This document shows, piece after piece, positions 47,057-59,580 of a stretch of DNA of 64,000 nt. The stretch's first letter is position 1, and every line of letters begins with the position of its first letter. The notes under the pieces are model-generated. The model searched no databases. It worked only from the letters and a program-made list of their open reading frames with translations, and was not told the origin of the DNA. The stretch lies in contig NC_052508.1 of the NCBI RefSeq assembly GCF_014356525.2, positions 42,132,858 through 42,196,857 of the forward strand. The letters run 5' to 3'. The translations under genes were made by a program, and so were the position numbers. The DNA is from Nilaparvata lugens. Lineage: Eukaryota > Arthropoda > Insecta > Hemiptera > Delphacidae.

Positions 47057-48810
47057 TTGATATACTAAGTTGTTAGTATGTTCAATTACTTCCTGGAGTT
47101 CAATATAATGAATAATCTATAATAATCAATAATAATCTATTCAATATAATGCGTTCGGTTTTCAAAAACAATGTGCAAGTGATGCTTACAAACTTCATTC
47201 TCCTGTAATACAAAAAACATTTTATATCGTTATGGAATCTGAAGTATAAGGTATTTTTTATAGCTGGATAACCTGGGAGGATTTAGAAGCCAGGAAATAT
47301 TTTCCATGTTAGACGCATAAAAAACGCTTTCCACGGATACTAACTGCGCTCGTTTCATCAAGTATTAGCCTGCCCTGCAATGCTGGAATGGGGAGAATTT
47401 CATTTCGGTAAACGTGGTTAGAACATTCTTAAAAACTCTACGATACTACCTGAGCCTACGATCACGACTTGGAGGTGAAAATTATTTATACATTAGGTTG
47501 TGTTCTGTGTAATAAAACCGGTACGGAGATGATGATGTTAGGAGGAAGGAATACCAATACGGGAAAAGATGAGTAAGTGGATTTCCCATCGTATATCGAC
47601 CACTAAAACGGAAATGTGCTTCTCCCGTTGCCTCCCAGGCATTATTACATTGACTTTTCAAAGCTTTTACTTTCTCTCTCCTACAACGAAGCTTCTTTAT
47701 CCATCACACTATGATATCCTATCTCAATACACTTCTAAGTGCACTCGAACTTGGGTCATGAAATTTTGCCATGTTGTAATACAAACCATCACAATGCTTG
47801 TTCCTGTGTCGTTCAATAGAAAGTTTGCGCAAGTATAACTTCTAACAGAATAAAAACTTTCCTCGCATCATTCTCAATTCATCTAGCATGAAATTTCTCT
47901 GTTTTCCCCACTCTCTGATGGGGAAGCGGTCCATTTATTCCATTCAACGTTCTCATGTTGCTAGGAACTTACTACTATAAAACTCCAACAGGTTGAACTT
48001 CTCGGTATAACAAAGGGATACGAACTTCTTACACGCTTTCAATTTGTATTGCTGGAACGTGTGATAGAGTTTTCCAGTAGAAAATAACCGGTGTGCATCA
48101 AAGTACATAATAAATTCGGCTTTTATTAGTGTTACACGGAGAAACTCTCAATTCGAATGAATATCTAGCAGCATCCTTTTGAATTCTCCATTAAAAGAGC
48201 TTTTAGCGCCTTTCCAGACCTGTAAGCTGAGAATCAATATTAAGATTGAAAACGTTTAACTGAATGTGAAAAAATAGATTTTCGTGATTGATTCAATGTT
48301 TTTCCATGAAATGTTTGAAAAATGGTAATGTGACTGGTGCAAAGCACTGTGGATGCTTTGATTTGGAGTAATGTGGCAAATTGAAAAGAATAAAGCTGGT
48401 GGAGAACTTTTACTTTTAAAATACTTCTGCAAAATAGAAGATGAATCGGTATTGTAAATGGATTCGTTGAGATTATTGACTTCCAGCTTTGATAAAGCTC
48501 ATATCTATCACATACACCACATTTTATAGCATTCCTCACCTTGAAAAACACCAAATTCAAACAGAATGCAGAAATACAATAATGTAGATTTTAAACATAG
48601 GAATATATTCAAGTGAAAACGAAATTCAATCAACAACACCTAACTCTATTCTACTTTGAAATTATGACAACATACAGACCTCATATTGCAAAAAAAAACA
48701 AACCCATTTCCATCATGTTTTCAAAGAACTCAAAGTACTCTTGAATAAAATGACAAAGGCTCTCTAGAAGTTGATGTTTCATCCAATTTATGATAACTTT
48801 ATGCGTCGTC
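47057..48810. other. No gene recognised
   Basis: AT-rich sequence with a small AATAATCT-type repeat at about 47105-47150. The few open stretches (47569-47838, 48240-48560) show no domain. It ends at the errantivirus-like 5' LTR. Confidence 0.5.
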
Positions 48811-49206
48811 AGTTAGATTATCTTTCTATGTACTTAGTCCAATCCATTACTGATATCTTATTTGCAACCCATTACTAAATTGGTTTTATCAGTTGTTATT
48901 GTTTATTGTGTAATGTCTAATCTAGCTTTCCCTAATATTATCTTCTATGTACTTAGTCCAATCCATTACTGATATCTTATTTACAATCAATTGCTAAATT
49001 GGTCTAATCAGTTGTTATTGTTTATTGTGTAATTTCTAATCTAGCTTCCCCCAATGTTATCAATGTAACTGTTTCATATAAATACGGTATTAGAATCAAT
49101 GTGAACTAGTCTTAAGCAATATTCTGTATTATGTAGTTGTAGTGTACAGGCTCGGCTTGAATAAAGTCTTTTTAAAAACGCACAGTGTGTTCCTGCACCC
49201 TTAACT
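48811..49206 (+). repeat. Errantivirus-like 5' LTR (396 bp) with internal 120-bp duplication
   Basis: AGTTAGATTATC to CCTTAACT. The block ttatc.ttctatgtacttagtcc...ctagctt starts at 48818 and again at 48938, so the U3 region holds two 120-bp units. Confidence 0.9.
49076..49165 (+). promoter_or_regulatory. Candidate TATA box and polyadenylation signal in the LTR
   Basis: catataaatacgg at about 49077-49088 contains TATAAA, and AATAAA lies at 49160-49165. The spacing suits a promoter followed by an R-region poly(A) signal. The same signals recur at the same offsets in the 3' LTR (AATAAA at 54734). Confidence 0.55.
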
Positions 49207-49217
49207 GGCGCCCGAAC
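49206..49217 (+). promoter_or_regulatory. Errantivirus-like primer binding site
   Basis: TGGCGCCCGAAC, overlapping the last LTR base. Its first 12 bases equal the complement of the 3' end of tRNA-Lys(UUU), a known retroviral primer. Confidence 0.75.
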
Positions 49218-49623
49218 TTCTGTAGATCTTCCTTGTGAAATTGTTCGTGTTCTGTGAACTCTCCTAGGCCGAATTTTTTTTCCTCAGCACTCCGCCGAGT
49301 TTTTTATAAGAGAACTACGAAACCCTACAGCAGGACACCGTGCAAAGACTCAGTAGCCAGCCACGAAAAGCAATAACCACCATTGCGGGCCAACACCTAA
49401 ATAGATTTTCACCAATTCCGGCACGAGTTCCAGCAAGGAGATTTCTGGACGAACCTCTCGAAAAAATCTTAAGTGGCCTCGAACCAGAACATCGACATCT
49501 GATGTGCCGAACCAACTAGTTCCAACGACCCACAATATCGGTGCTCCACGTCCGGACCCTCCACATCACCTGCAACCTCAACTTCAAGAACTTCACGGAT
49601 CTCACCAACTTGAAAAAGGTACA

Positions 49624-51036
49624 ATGGCTTCAAAAATCCTATCAGCCAGCATTACTAATTTAGTACCATCATTTAATGGCGACCTTCTAGAACTCCCCTA
49701 TTTTTTAAGAATTTGCCAAGAAATATATGATGTATTCTGTAGCCAAAATGTGGAAGCACGAGAGACTAACCACTGACTTTTATTCCACCACACTTACAGT
49801 TATCTCTCAGGGAAAGCCCGTACGGCTGCCCGAGGTTGTAGAACTATTCCTGACTTACTGACTGCAATTAAAAATAATTTTTGCGAAAAAAGACCTATAG
49901 CTGACTTAGTAACACAAGCCATGATGCTCGAACCATTCAGTAAAGAGTCAACCAATGATTTTCTTGATAGGCTTAAGTGCAAAAAGAGTGTTATAATCGA
50001 TCGCTATAGCATGGAGAAACTCTCAGATGACACAATCACTTACTTGACTAGTCAACTTGATCGCACATTGATGACCACTCTCATTCGAAATGTACCAGCA
50101 GACTTTGCTGCTTTCCTTAGGGTACACAAAATTCTAACAATTGAAGATGCTCAAAACAGCTTATTGCATGTTTTCGACGAGTCATTTGATTCCAAACCCT
50201 CATTTCGTAACTCCCGTAACAATAACTATCGTAACTTTGAAGACAATCGTAATAATCGCTCCAATCACTTTAATAACGGTCGTGATAATCCCAACAGAAA
50301 CGATCACCACAATAATCAGCAACGAAACGTTCATCCTGGCTTCACCAGACACTACACCCCAAATCTTGAAAATCCTCCTAAATTCCAAAATGGCAGACAA
50401 TTCAGTAACAATCACAATGGTAGTGCTTTTGCAAATCAGCATCATTCTGATTCCAACACCGTGTCAATGCGCACTGTTTCAAACAGAGCATATCAAAATC
50501 ATCACATTGTAGAAGAGTCTGATGAAAACTCTTCAGTTGAAGATCAGCTTTCCACATTAACCAAACATATGAACCTTTTGACTGATAGAATGACCTCACT
50601 TACTGATCATTTTTTTAGAAACAGGCAAGGACTCGAAGAATGTAACTTAAATAATTGTACAAACCTTTTAAGTCTACCCAATTTTATTGACCACAAAAAC
50701 CGCAAATGGCTAATAGATACAGGCTCCGAAAAAAACTATATTCACCCGAGCATTCTTACCAAAGATGACCAACTAATTAAGAAAGATTTTATAGTTAAGA
50801 CCGCCACAGGGGCAAAAATGGGTCACAATTTCATAAAATTTGACACTTACGAAACATTTGGCACTCGACTCATAGTTCCTTTGCAAGTATTTCCTTTTTC
50901 CAATGGCTATAATGCATTATTGGGTTGCAAAACATTGGAACAACTTGAAGCCTCCGTTAATTTGTCAAAAATGCAACTTGAATTCAAAAATGGTATCTTC
51001 ATTCCCCTAAAACGTGAAAAACTGAAGTTGACCTGA
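49624..51036 (+). pseudogene. gag: Errantivirus-like gag-protease with one in-frame stop
   Basis: First in-frame ATG 49624 (MASKILSASITNLVPSFNG). The frame meets TGA at 49774-49776, then stays open to 51036. The Gag middle is capsid-like (FSKESTNDFLDRLKC, LIRNVPADFAAFL). A basic asparagine-rich stretch (about 50200-50330; RNNNYRNF, RNDHHNN) replaces zinc knuckles as in many errantiviruses. The protease follows in the same frame: WLIDTGSEKNYIHP at about 50705-50745 with the DTGS active site, and NALLGCKTLEQL near its end. In related elements protease usually belongs to pol, so the fusion is unusual. Confidence 0.8.
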
Positions 51037-51182
51037 AACGAGGATTGCATAAATACAAACTTCCCGTAAAAGGTAACCTCAAATATGGAGTCGTTCAAAA
51101 AATCGAAAATAATGATTTCACAATCGAAGATTCCCTCGTGCAAATTGATGAACAATTTACATATTGTCTGATTCATGCCAAC

Positions 51183-53350
51183 TAGGACAAGACTGTTTAT
51201 CTTGATCCCCTTGACATTGGAGAAGTGCATCGTGTACTCAATCATGGAATAATACCTGATACAAAAAATATCTCGGTCTCTAGCCTCGATATGCAGGAAT
51301 TGTTCCACTCTTTTAGTGAAAATACATTAGATGAAATATGCAATGAAATACCCTCTCTAATTCGTACATCTCACATGAACGAAGAAGAAAGAGAATTTAT
51401 TATGGAATTGTTATCAGAGTTCCCTGAAATAATTAAGCGTGAACACGACTCTCTCACAAGCACTAATCTTCTCCAACATAGAATTAAAACCAAGACTGAC
51501 GATTCTATTTATACCAAGAACTATCGCTACCCCGAATGTTATAGAGAAGATGTTAAAATTGAAATTGAAAAACTCTTGAAGAACAAGGTCATTCAACATA
51601 GTAATTCCCCGTACAATTCCCCAATTTGGGTTGTCCCGAAGAAAAAAGGTGCGTCCGGTAAGCGTAAATCCGCGTAGTAATTGACTATCGTAAGCTTAAT
51701 GACATCACTGTAAGTGATAGGTTCCCACTCCCTAACATAGAAGATTTATTCGGAAAAATCGGAAAAGCTACATACTTTTCAGCGATAGATTTGTCATTAG
51801 GTTTTCACCAAATTGAAATGGATCCTGAATCTATCCCTAAAACCGCTTTCTCCACAGAAAATGGTCATTTTGAATTTCTGCGCATGCCTTTCGGTTTAAA
51901 AAATGCCCCTCCGACTTCTCAAAGAGCAATGAATCTGATTTTCTCAGACACACCCAACGTCCTTGTCTTCATGGACGACATAATTATTTTTTCAGACAGC
52001 CTTTCCGAACACAAAAAGCATCTTCGGACGGTATTACAAAAATTGAAAAATCACAACCTTCAAGTTCAATTGGATAAAACCGAATTCTTCAAACGAGAAC
52101 TATTGTATTCAGGGCACATAATTTCAAGTGATGGCATACGCCCTAATCCAGAAAAATTAAACGCTGTAAAGAACTTTCCAATACCTAAAACACCTAAAGC
52201 AATTAAACAATTCTTAGGTCTCACTGGCTACTACCGTAAAATGATCCATAATTACGCAAAAATTGCTAAACCTCTTACGCGTTGTCTTCACAAAGATGCA
52301 AAAGTCGATCCCACAAGCAAGGAATTTTTAAATGCTTTCGAAACTTTAAAATCTGCATTGCAGAATGAACCAATTCTCAGACTTCCAGACTTCTCAAAAA
52401 ACTTCACACTCACCACAGATGCAAGCCAATTTGCGATTGGAGCAGTCCTGTCGCAAAATTTTGAGAAAAACGATCTCCCTATTGCCTATGCCTCTCGCAC
52501 TTTAAATAGATCAGAAGAAAATCTCTCTACAATTGAAAAAGAACTTCTTGCAATCGATCTTTTAAATATTGATGACTCTGACGACCTTTCCTCAGTTCTT
52601 CAGGACTCCATTGATGACTACTGCCCACCTGAAATTCCCAATAATGACAATGTAAGTACTCAAACGGTACGCAGTCAACTTAGTTCAGATAATAATCATA
52701 TTGCAATCATGGATGAGGACAAGATCGTTAATGTTGAACACAATCAAATAATTATCAAACGAGGTACAGACGATCCCACATTCCAAAAAATATTCAATAA
52801 GAATCGGCTAACCATTTATTTCGACGCCTTTTTCGATCTAGATTGTATGCTTGCTATTCGCCGTGAATATCTAAGACCGAACACAACTTATGGACTTTTT
52901 TGTAAAGGAACAGGTATGCTAGAACGCTCATTATTTACAGACTTTCAAACACGGTTCACTTCCTTGATTCGCGAACACTTTGCGACCATTACCATTAAAA
53001 TATATTCTAAGTTCGTTATTGATGTAACTAAAACCGATGAGCAACAAGAAATTATTGCACAACACCATGTAGGTAAAACATGCCATCGAGGTATTAATGA
53101 AAATCTCGCAAAACTTAAACAGAAATACTACTGGCCATGTATGATTGATGATGTTAAACTTTTCATAAACCAATGTACTACCTGTGCACAAACTAAATAC
53201 GAACGCCACCCAATTAAAGAGAAGTATCAAATAACACCTACGCCGACTAAACCATTTGAAAAGCTTCAAGTCGATACGTATACCTTCGAACAAATGAAAA
53301 TCTTAACTATAGTCGATTGCCTTTCAAAGAAGATAACGACATCCCCCCTA
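51183..53350 (+). pseudogene. pol: Errantivirus-like pol: RT, RNase H and integrase N-terminus, broken
   Basis: 51225-51677 covers RT entry (YRYPECYREDVKIEIEKLL, SPIWVVPKKKGASGKRK), broken by a frame change at about 51675. The next frame carries FSAIDLSLGFHQIEM, FLRMPFGLKNAP, the catalytic FMDDIIIFS (about 51970), YSGHIISSDGI and FLGLTGYYRKMI. RNase H (TTDASQFAIGAVLSQNF, STIEKELLAID) is cut short near 52560 and joined in frame to an acidic linker. The integrase zinc module (HHVGKTCHRGINENL, CTTCAQTKYE) and the first catalytic Asp (LQVDTYTFEQM) remain. From about 53385 the frame becomes env-like. Confidence 0.8.
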
Positions 53351-53389
53351 GTAACTCTCAACTCACATGAAATAAATAAGACCTTCATT

Positions 53390-54348
53390 CAATATTCTCT
53401 TCTATTAGCAAGTGTGTCTCTTCTTGAGCTTCATGTAAATTATATTGTGGAAAGTCTGGAATTTTGTAAAAATAATATTCTACATTCTAGTATTTTATCT
53501 CGCTCAGAAATATCTTCGATAATTTTAAATACTCCCGATAATTTGGCATCACGAGACGCTTCCGTGCTATGGCAGATCTCAAACGTGCATTGCGCACTTA
53601 GTAATGATTTATTGACTTACTTAATTCCTTTTGAAACCTTGTTTCAAAACCCCCAACCCCCAACGCTAAACTGACAGATTACAGAGAGTATACAATGAAA
53701 ATCAACGAATCTATTGTATCCTATTGTAAAGGCGAATTGTATGTTCTAGACGATTGTGTTTTAATCTCTAATACTAGGTATTGTAATAAGCATGATAGGT
53801 TAGATGATCCATGTATTTTAGATTTATTTAGTAATAATGAATTGAAAAATTGTGAATTAATCTCTTTGCAAGCGACTTGTGGTTTTGTAAAATACATTGA
53901 TAGCATTAGTAGTTACTTAATCTATAAGAACAATAATGTACGATTGTGTGTTAATGGTAGTGAACAATTGATTAATTTGCATAGTACTTCACTCTTACAT
54001 GTTACGTTAAATGAAAAAATGTGTGGCTTCAATACTCCAACAGTTTACAAGGACACTTCACCACTTGTTATTTCAAAATTTCCGGCTCACCTGAAACAAC
54101 TTGATGTTAAATTCGATACAGTTCATTTAGCGAACCTAGGAGATAAACATTCAGACATACTTGAACCAATCATGATTGATGATTCAAATAAATTTTATGT
54201 TTTTGTAGGATTAATCTTATCTGTAACAATTGTAATAGTTTTATTGCTTCTCTATTTGAAGAAATCCAGAAATCATAGTAATTTAATTGTACAATCTGTT
54301 CCACTTAAAAATTTGCCTAGTCGATTAGTCATACCAACTGGACTTTAA
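53390..54348 (+). pseudogene. env: Errantivirus-like env, C-terminal remnant
   Basis: After the integrase fragment the frame continues with env-type sequence to a stop at 53674. A second frame, 53695-54348, from ATG 53695 follows. It has regularly spaced cysteines (SYCKGELYVLDDC, KNCELISLQATCGF), a predicted membrane anchor at residues 166-190 (YVFVGLILSVTIVIVLLLLYL) and a basic cytoplasmic tail, as in the F-type fusion glycoproteins of errantiviruses. No signal peptide or N-terminal half is present. It cannot encode a complete envelope protein. Confidence 0.72.
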
Positions 54349-54365
54349 TACCTTTCCGGGACGTA

Positions 54366-54384
54366 AAGGACTTGGGGAGGGAGG
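54366..54384 (+). promoter_or_regulatory. Errantivirus-like polypurine tract
   Basis: aaggacttggggagggagg sits directly before the 3' LTR, where plus-strand priming takes place. Confidence 0.8.
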
Positions 54385-54780
54385 AGTTAGATTATCTTTC
54401 TATGTACTTAGTCCAATCCATTACTGATATCTTATCTGCAACCCATTACTAAATTGGTCTAATCAGTTGTTATTGTTTATTGTGTAATGTCTAATCTAGC
54501 TTTCCCTAATATTATCTTCTATGTACTTAGTCCAATCCATTACTGATATCTTATTTACAATCAATTACCAAATTGGTCTAATCAGTTGTTATTGTTTATT
54601 GTGTAATTTCTAATCTAGCTTCCCCCAATGTTATCAATGTAACTGTTTCATATAAATACGGTATTAGAATCAATGTAAAGTAGTCTTAAGCAATATTCTG
54701 TATTATGTAGTTGTAGTGCACAGGCTCGGCTTGAATAAAGTCTTTTTAAAAACGCACAGTGTGTTCCTGCACCCTCAACT
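54385..54780 (+). repeat. Errantivirus-like 3' LTR (396 bp)
   Basis: AGTTAGATTATC to CCTCAACT, same length as the 5' LTR and with the same 120-bp internal duplication. About ten substitutions separate the two by eye (for example gaactagt/aaagtagt and gtacagg/gcacagg). Confidence 0.9.
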
Positions 54781-57632
54781 GTCGATGCAGCCTTGATGGT
54801 TGTCTGGTACAAGTGATACAGCCGTCCCTCTCTTTCTCTAACCTCTTCACACTAAGTCACTCCCACCCCCTCACACCACCTCTTTCTCCTTCTATCCTGA
54901 TCGGGCAGTCTCTCTTTCCGATTCACCGATCCAATCTTCATCACAGTGATTCACCGTTGCTGTATCAGTTCTGTTCTGTTCCGTTGCTATGACCTGTTCA
55001 AATAACCTCATACAAACAAACTCATCTCCGATTTCCAATCTGTTTCAATAACGTGAACGCGGAACCGCTGTTACGATGTATATGTTTCAGACATGCCTCT
55101 GTTCTGCTCTGCCTCAGTGCCGGTGTTTCGAATAAAAAATGTAAATATTGAATGTTTGCTGCGCACTGCACAAATATTGAGCAATGGTGGATGGAGGAGC
55201 AAGAGACAAATCCTTCGTAGAATTGTTGGAAAGAAAAAGATGGAGGATGGGAATGGATGCGAGACAAGTGAAACAATGAAATTCGAATTATTGGTATTTT
55301 TGTTAGTCCGATGAGTTAGTTGATCATTTGTGATGATAATTGAGTGACAAGTGTTTCTAATTACTTAGAGAAAATCATTCTCCTTCATTGATAGAGCTAT
55401 GTGAACAAACTAAAATGAAATGAATAAAATGATCAAACTATTGAAATGATAAACAGCAAGGAAATTTTACATTTGATTGCTCTGCACCAATTTTCATTAA
55501 ATATTTCAATCTTTTGAATTCTGAACTTGAATAAAAGAAATGGAATTGGGTAAAAAGTGATGAAATATATACTGAGTGTAACTCTTTTTCCATAGAAAGT
55601 AAACTCTTCAACATTATCTCATTCACATTAACTTTACCATCTTACAGTCATTTCCATAACACCATCTTATAATTCTAGATTCCAATTTCATTTTTTTAGT
55701 GTTGTAACGAGCAACTTGGAAATAACTATTCATGGAAGAGAAATTATTCAATATATTTTCACAAAATTGAAAATTTGCAGTGCCGGTTTGAGCGGAATCC
55801 TGGATCAAATTAACATTAATTCTATTTTTATATTATGTGATTCATTTCGAGATTAAACAACAAGCTGATTCAATTTAGTTTAAGCTTGCAGTTTGCAAAC
55901 GGACCTCAATGTCCAAACTCCACCGTATATAAATAATTATGTAGATAGATCCAATGGAACTATAAAACACAATATAATATCATTATCGAAATGCATCTTT
56001 CCTCAATATGTATGCAATAATTCTCCGATTTATAATTTGTGATAATTGTTGAATAATAATTGCTTATAATAAATAAATAATAATTATATTACTTATAATG
56101 TGAATTATTGTCATATTTTTATCTATATTTGAAGCTAATATTAACATCTACATGAATGCACAAATTGATCTGATCCAATCTTAATTGTTCATGAAAAGGT
56201 TCTTAATCCACCAAAATAACCCAACAGTTCTGATCTGAGTTATTTTATACTGTTCCATGTCATCATAACGATAAAGACCAGTAGTTAGTATTTTCCTTGG
56301 AAAATGTTGATTCTTCACTCAAAAAAAACTTATAAGATTGAAGATGTTTTAGCAGATTGGATAAACTGGTAACGTTGATGAATGTTGAATGGTGCAATTC
56401 AAGCAGTGGCAGAGAAAGTGATGGCATTCCATCCAACCATTCCTGGAATGCACGAGTTCAAAGTTGGAGAAAACTTTCTGACCACCACCACAGCTTCCTT
56501 CCAACTCCTTTCACTTATTATTATTTGTAGTTGGAAGTTGTTTTGTTGCAGTATTGTGTCGGTGACCGAATGTGTGCAATTGTCAAGGGGTTGTAAGTTC
56601 GAGTCATTTCTCAACCGGCCTCCCATTTTTTGGTCGGCCACAGGGGGTGGTTAGATGTGGCGGGGAAGGGAGGGAACTTCCCCTCAGTACACATGAGTCA
56701 ACAGTTTGTTGAAAATAGCAATTATTCAATCGCTTTGTCCGCTATCACTGAAAACAGTGACGCTCACCTTCAATACTGTCTACATTCTACATTCTATGGT
56801 AAGTTGAACGTATTACAACATTCCGATGAGTCATCGGAATGATGAGTCAAACGCGCACCCACCCCAATCTCTCCACCACAGACTAGTCACAACAAAGCCT
56901 CCTTTCTCCTACACGCTTGATCCAATCTAAGTCACCCCTTAATCGCTCCAGTCAAACGTTCCTGCGACCCCTCACTCCTCACCACACCAGCGCGTATATT
57001 GTTCGGCTTGTATGGGTAAATTAGTGAGTAATCACAAGCAAGACCTTAACTACTATGATGATTACATGTACATGTAATATAATGTGAGATGGGAATCTTC
57101 TCTAGATCACCTGCATATTGCTGTGAAAAAGAGGAAATTTTGTTACGTTATTCTGGAAGAATCTCTCTAATGGTATCAGTGTTGCCAATAGAACAGCTTT
57201 CAATTTTATTAAACTACCATATTGAATGCGAAATTTCTCTTCTTTGATAACCATACCATATTTGGAAGATATTTTTATTTTCAATAAAATAAGAACTCTA
57301 TTCTGGTTTTCATTATTTTAATTCCTGATATCCAACAGGTCATCAATAATATTTCCTTTCGAAAAACACTTAAATATTTATAATAGATCCAACTATAATA
57401 TTTCACATTGATGGACAAGTATCTCATTGATGGTCGATCGCACCCATTCCGTCAATATCCGTTCGATTTTCTCATGTGGCTATACTCTTGTACTATGATA
57501 TTGATATAATTTTGTTTTCAGCAATGATATTTTCGAAGCTACTAAAGACCTAAGTTCATATAGAAATAAAACTATTTCTAACATAAGTAATATCGGATAC
57601 GGTTCCTTCCTCTATAAAGAACCTACAATAAT
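54781..57632. other. No gene recognised
   Basis: About 54800-54900 is pyrimidine-rich; the rest is AT-rich with short frames on both strands and no domain. It may be unique host DNA. GTTCGAGTC at 56597 resembles a tRNA B box but no A box or cloverleaf accompanies it. Confidence 0.5.
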
Positions 57633-57870
57633 ACTAGTAGTTCTGTGAACAGTGGACCACGCGCAGTTATAAACCACAGCCTCCTCTTATACTGACCATC
57701 AGAGTAAATTCTGTCCTGTCCTGCGTGTCGGCAAGATATCGGTGTGAAAACGGCTAATGGCTGTTGGGGTAGGTGTATCAAAAATGCTCACATCAAAAGC
57801 TAATCTCCTTCAAGACATACTGTTAACACGTCAGCCCGAGTGAAAAGCAGAGAAAGATCAAGAGAAATTA
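57633..57870 (+). repeat. Repeat X fragment
   Basis: It starts tactagtagttctgtgaac as at 9207 and continues through ggcaagatatcggtgtgaaa and atggctgttgggg, as at 20048. It therefore joins the two parts seen separately elsewhere and shows their order in X. Confidence 0.7.
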
Positions 57871-58246
57871 CTATTCTCTTCAAAAAATTCTCCAAAAAAG
57901 AATTCGTCACCCGTTCTCCACCCCGACCCTATTGAAAACTCTGGTGTGGAAACTAGAATTTGTGTACCAAAAAAAGTCTAATAAGCTTTCAGTAAGAAAC
58001 TGTTCTGTTATAAATGAGAGACCCGCCTCCCATTTCAATTCATGATAAGAATGAGTATTCAAACAGTTTGGTAAAAAAAGCAATGATATACATAAATGGG
58101 AACCCGCCTCCCTCATCCCTCCATTATGAGTTTACATTCACCGTGAGATTTGGAAATGCGTATCATAGGCTCAGAGGTGTTTGTTTACTTTTACATTCTA
58201 GATCATAGTAACATATTCAAAAATTGATTCATTAGTTCCTTTACTC
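57871..58246. other. No gene recognised
   Basis: Two short similar blocks, gagacccgcctccc (58018) and gggaacccgcctccctc (58097), are the only structure noticed. Confidence 0.4.
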
Positions 58247-59557
58247 TGTAAAGCCGTATTTGACCTACATATGCCCAGCTGGCTGTCTGTCGGTAGAGCA
58301 TGAGATATTTTAATATTTCTGACAATTTGACACCTGCTGAAATACCAATAGAATATAATTCTTTCCAGCTCTTTGAGGAGCTTATACCAAATCCTGCTAT
58401 CAGCCACTGCAAACTGCTGCTGCTCTGTCAATCGGTAATTTTTACCGCTGCATTGACTAGTTCCGCAATTATAGATGTTCAAGAGGTTGTAATCCTGCTC
58501 CGACTTAATACCCGGTACTGAGACCCTGTATTTCAAACAATTTGATTTCATTGAATGAGTTGAACCATTTGAATAAATCTTGAGAACGTATTATTTCTGA
58601 AGATTCAATGATCGGTACTGTATATCGCTGATTTATCCAACTTATTCGATGAAGAATACAGTTAGTTGATAGTTTTACTAATTTGCAAATAATGATAATG
58701 AAATATACTAATACAAGATTGGTCATGCAAGAAGACAGGATTAAAAATGAAAGGAACACCATTCAATCAATAAATATGTAATTACAATAAAATCAACGAG
58801 CAAAAATAATATATGAAACAGTAGAAGCAGAAAACAATATGAGAATATGAGATGGATTCTGGGTACTAGGCGTCGATAAAGTAGGATCAGGGCAAACGTT
58901 GTTGATATAAGAGACTACGGAGTTAGCTGGAGTATAATTTATTTCGATTATGTATTTTCAAAACAGAGATCCGAGAAAGTAAAATTTCTAGATAAAAGGG
59001 GCTCCATACTGTTCACAGGATGGAATTTACAATAAGTGTCAGTGAGTGAATATTTAAGTGACAGTGATAACAGTTTTAAAAACCATGGATATACAAATTA
59101 TCAGGTACGCTTTAAGACTCTTTATTAATATTTATGTAATTTAAAGCTTGTTATACCTTAGTTCCTCAATAGACTTGCTAATTGCCCAATATATCTAAAT
59201 TTAAAAACTGTCCTCAACTAAAACCTACTGTTTTGAACTCATGAAACGCAATTATTGCATACTAAGGCTTTTCTGCCGATCATAAAAAATATTCCCCCTT
59301 AATTGTGGTCAGGAAATAGTAATCATTATTCATACAATACAATATTTATAAAACAAGGACCCATAAAAAAAATACAAATAGTAATGACATAAAAACAATG
59401 AACGACCTACTTGCTTGCTGCATAAATAATTTCTCTTTGCCTGTCATACATTCATGACAAATCTCACTCACTATATTGTTTTTTTTTTTTGAATATCAGT
59501 GACATACAGTCTTGATTTTTATTCAACAATACTGTAGAAGATCTGTTCTCATCACTG

Positions 59558-59577
59558 GTCCGATGTTGGATGCGCCA
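59558..59577 (-). promoter_or_regulatory. G3 primer binding site
   Basis: Minus strand TGGCGCATCCAACATCGGAC, three bases after the LTR end; close to the G2 site. Confidence 0.6.
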
Positions 59578-59580
59578 TTG

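Larger units (their letters stand above)
48811..54780 (+). mobile_element. Errantivirus-like (gypsy) endogenous element with env remnant, internally deleted
   Basis: Two 396-bp LTRs with inverted ends AGTTA and AACT enclose gag-protease, RT, RNase H, an integrase fragment and an env C-terminus, in that order. A lysine-tRNA-type PBS and a strong polypurine tract are present. At 5.97 kb it is shorter than the roughly 7-8 kb usual for the group; the missing part is the integrase core and env N-terminus. The LTRs differ by about ten bases by eye. It is defective through stops, frameshifts and that deletion. I could not identify a matching target duplication. Confidence 0.87.

Noticed and set aside
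44656..47200. Hammerhead ribozyme expected near Penelope-like elements
   Set aside because: I did not see a CTGATGA...GAAA core with suitable stems around the ORFs.
47569..47838. 89-codon open frame
   Set aside because: No domain, no homologue recognised, and length is within chance for this region.
48799..54790. Target duplication of the errantivirus-like element (cgtc versus gtcg)
   Set aside because: The two flanks do not give an identical 4-bp word next to the LTR ends.
54759..54992. 77-codon Ser/Leu/Pro-rich frame
   Set aside because: Begins within the 3' LTR and reflects a pyrimidine-rich tract, not a protein.
56597..56605. GTTCGAGTC, tRNA B-box-like, possible SINE or tRNA
   Set aside because: No matching A box at the right distance and no cloverleaf stems.
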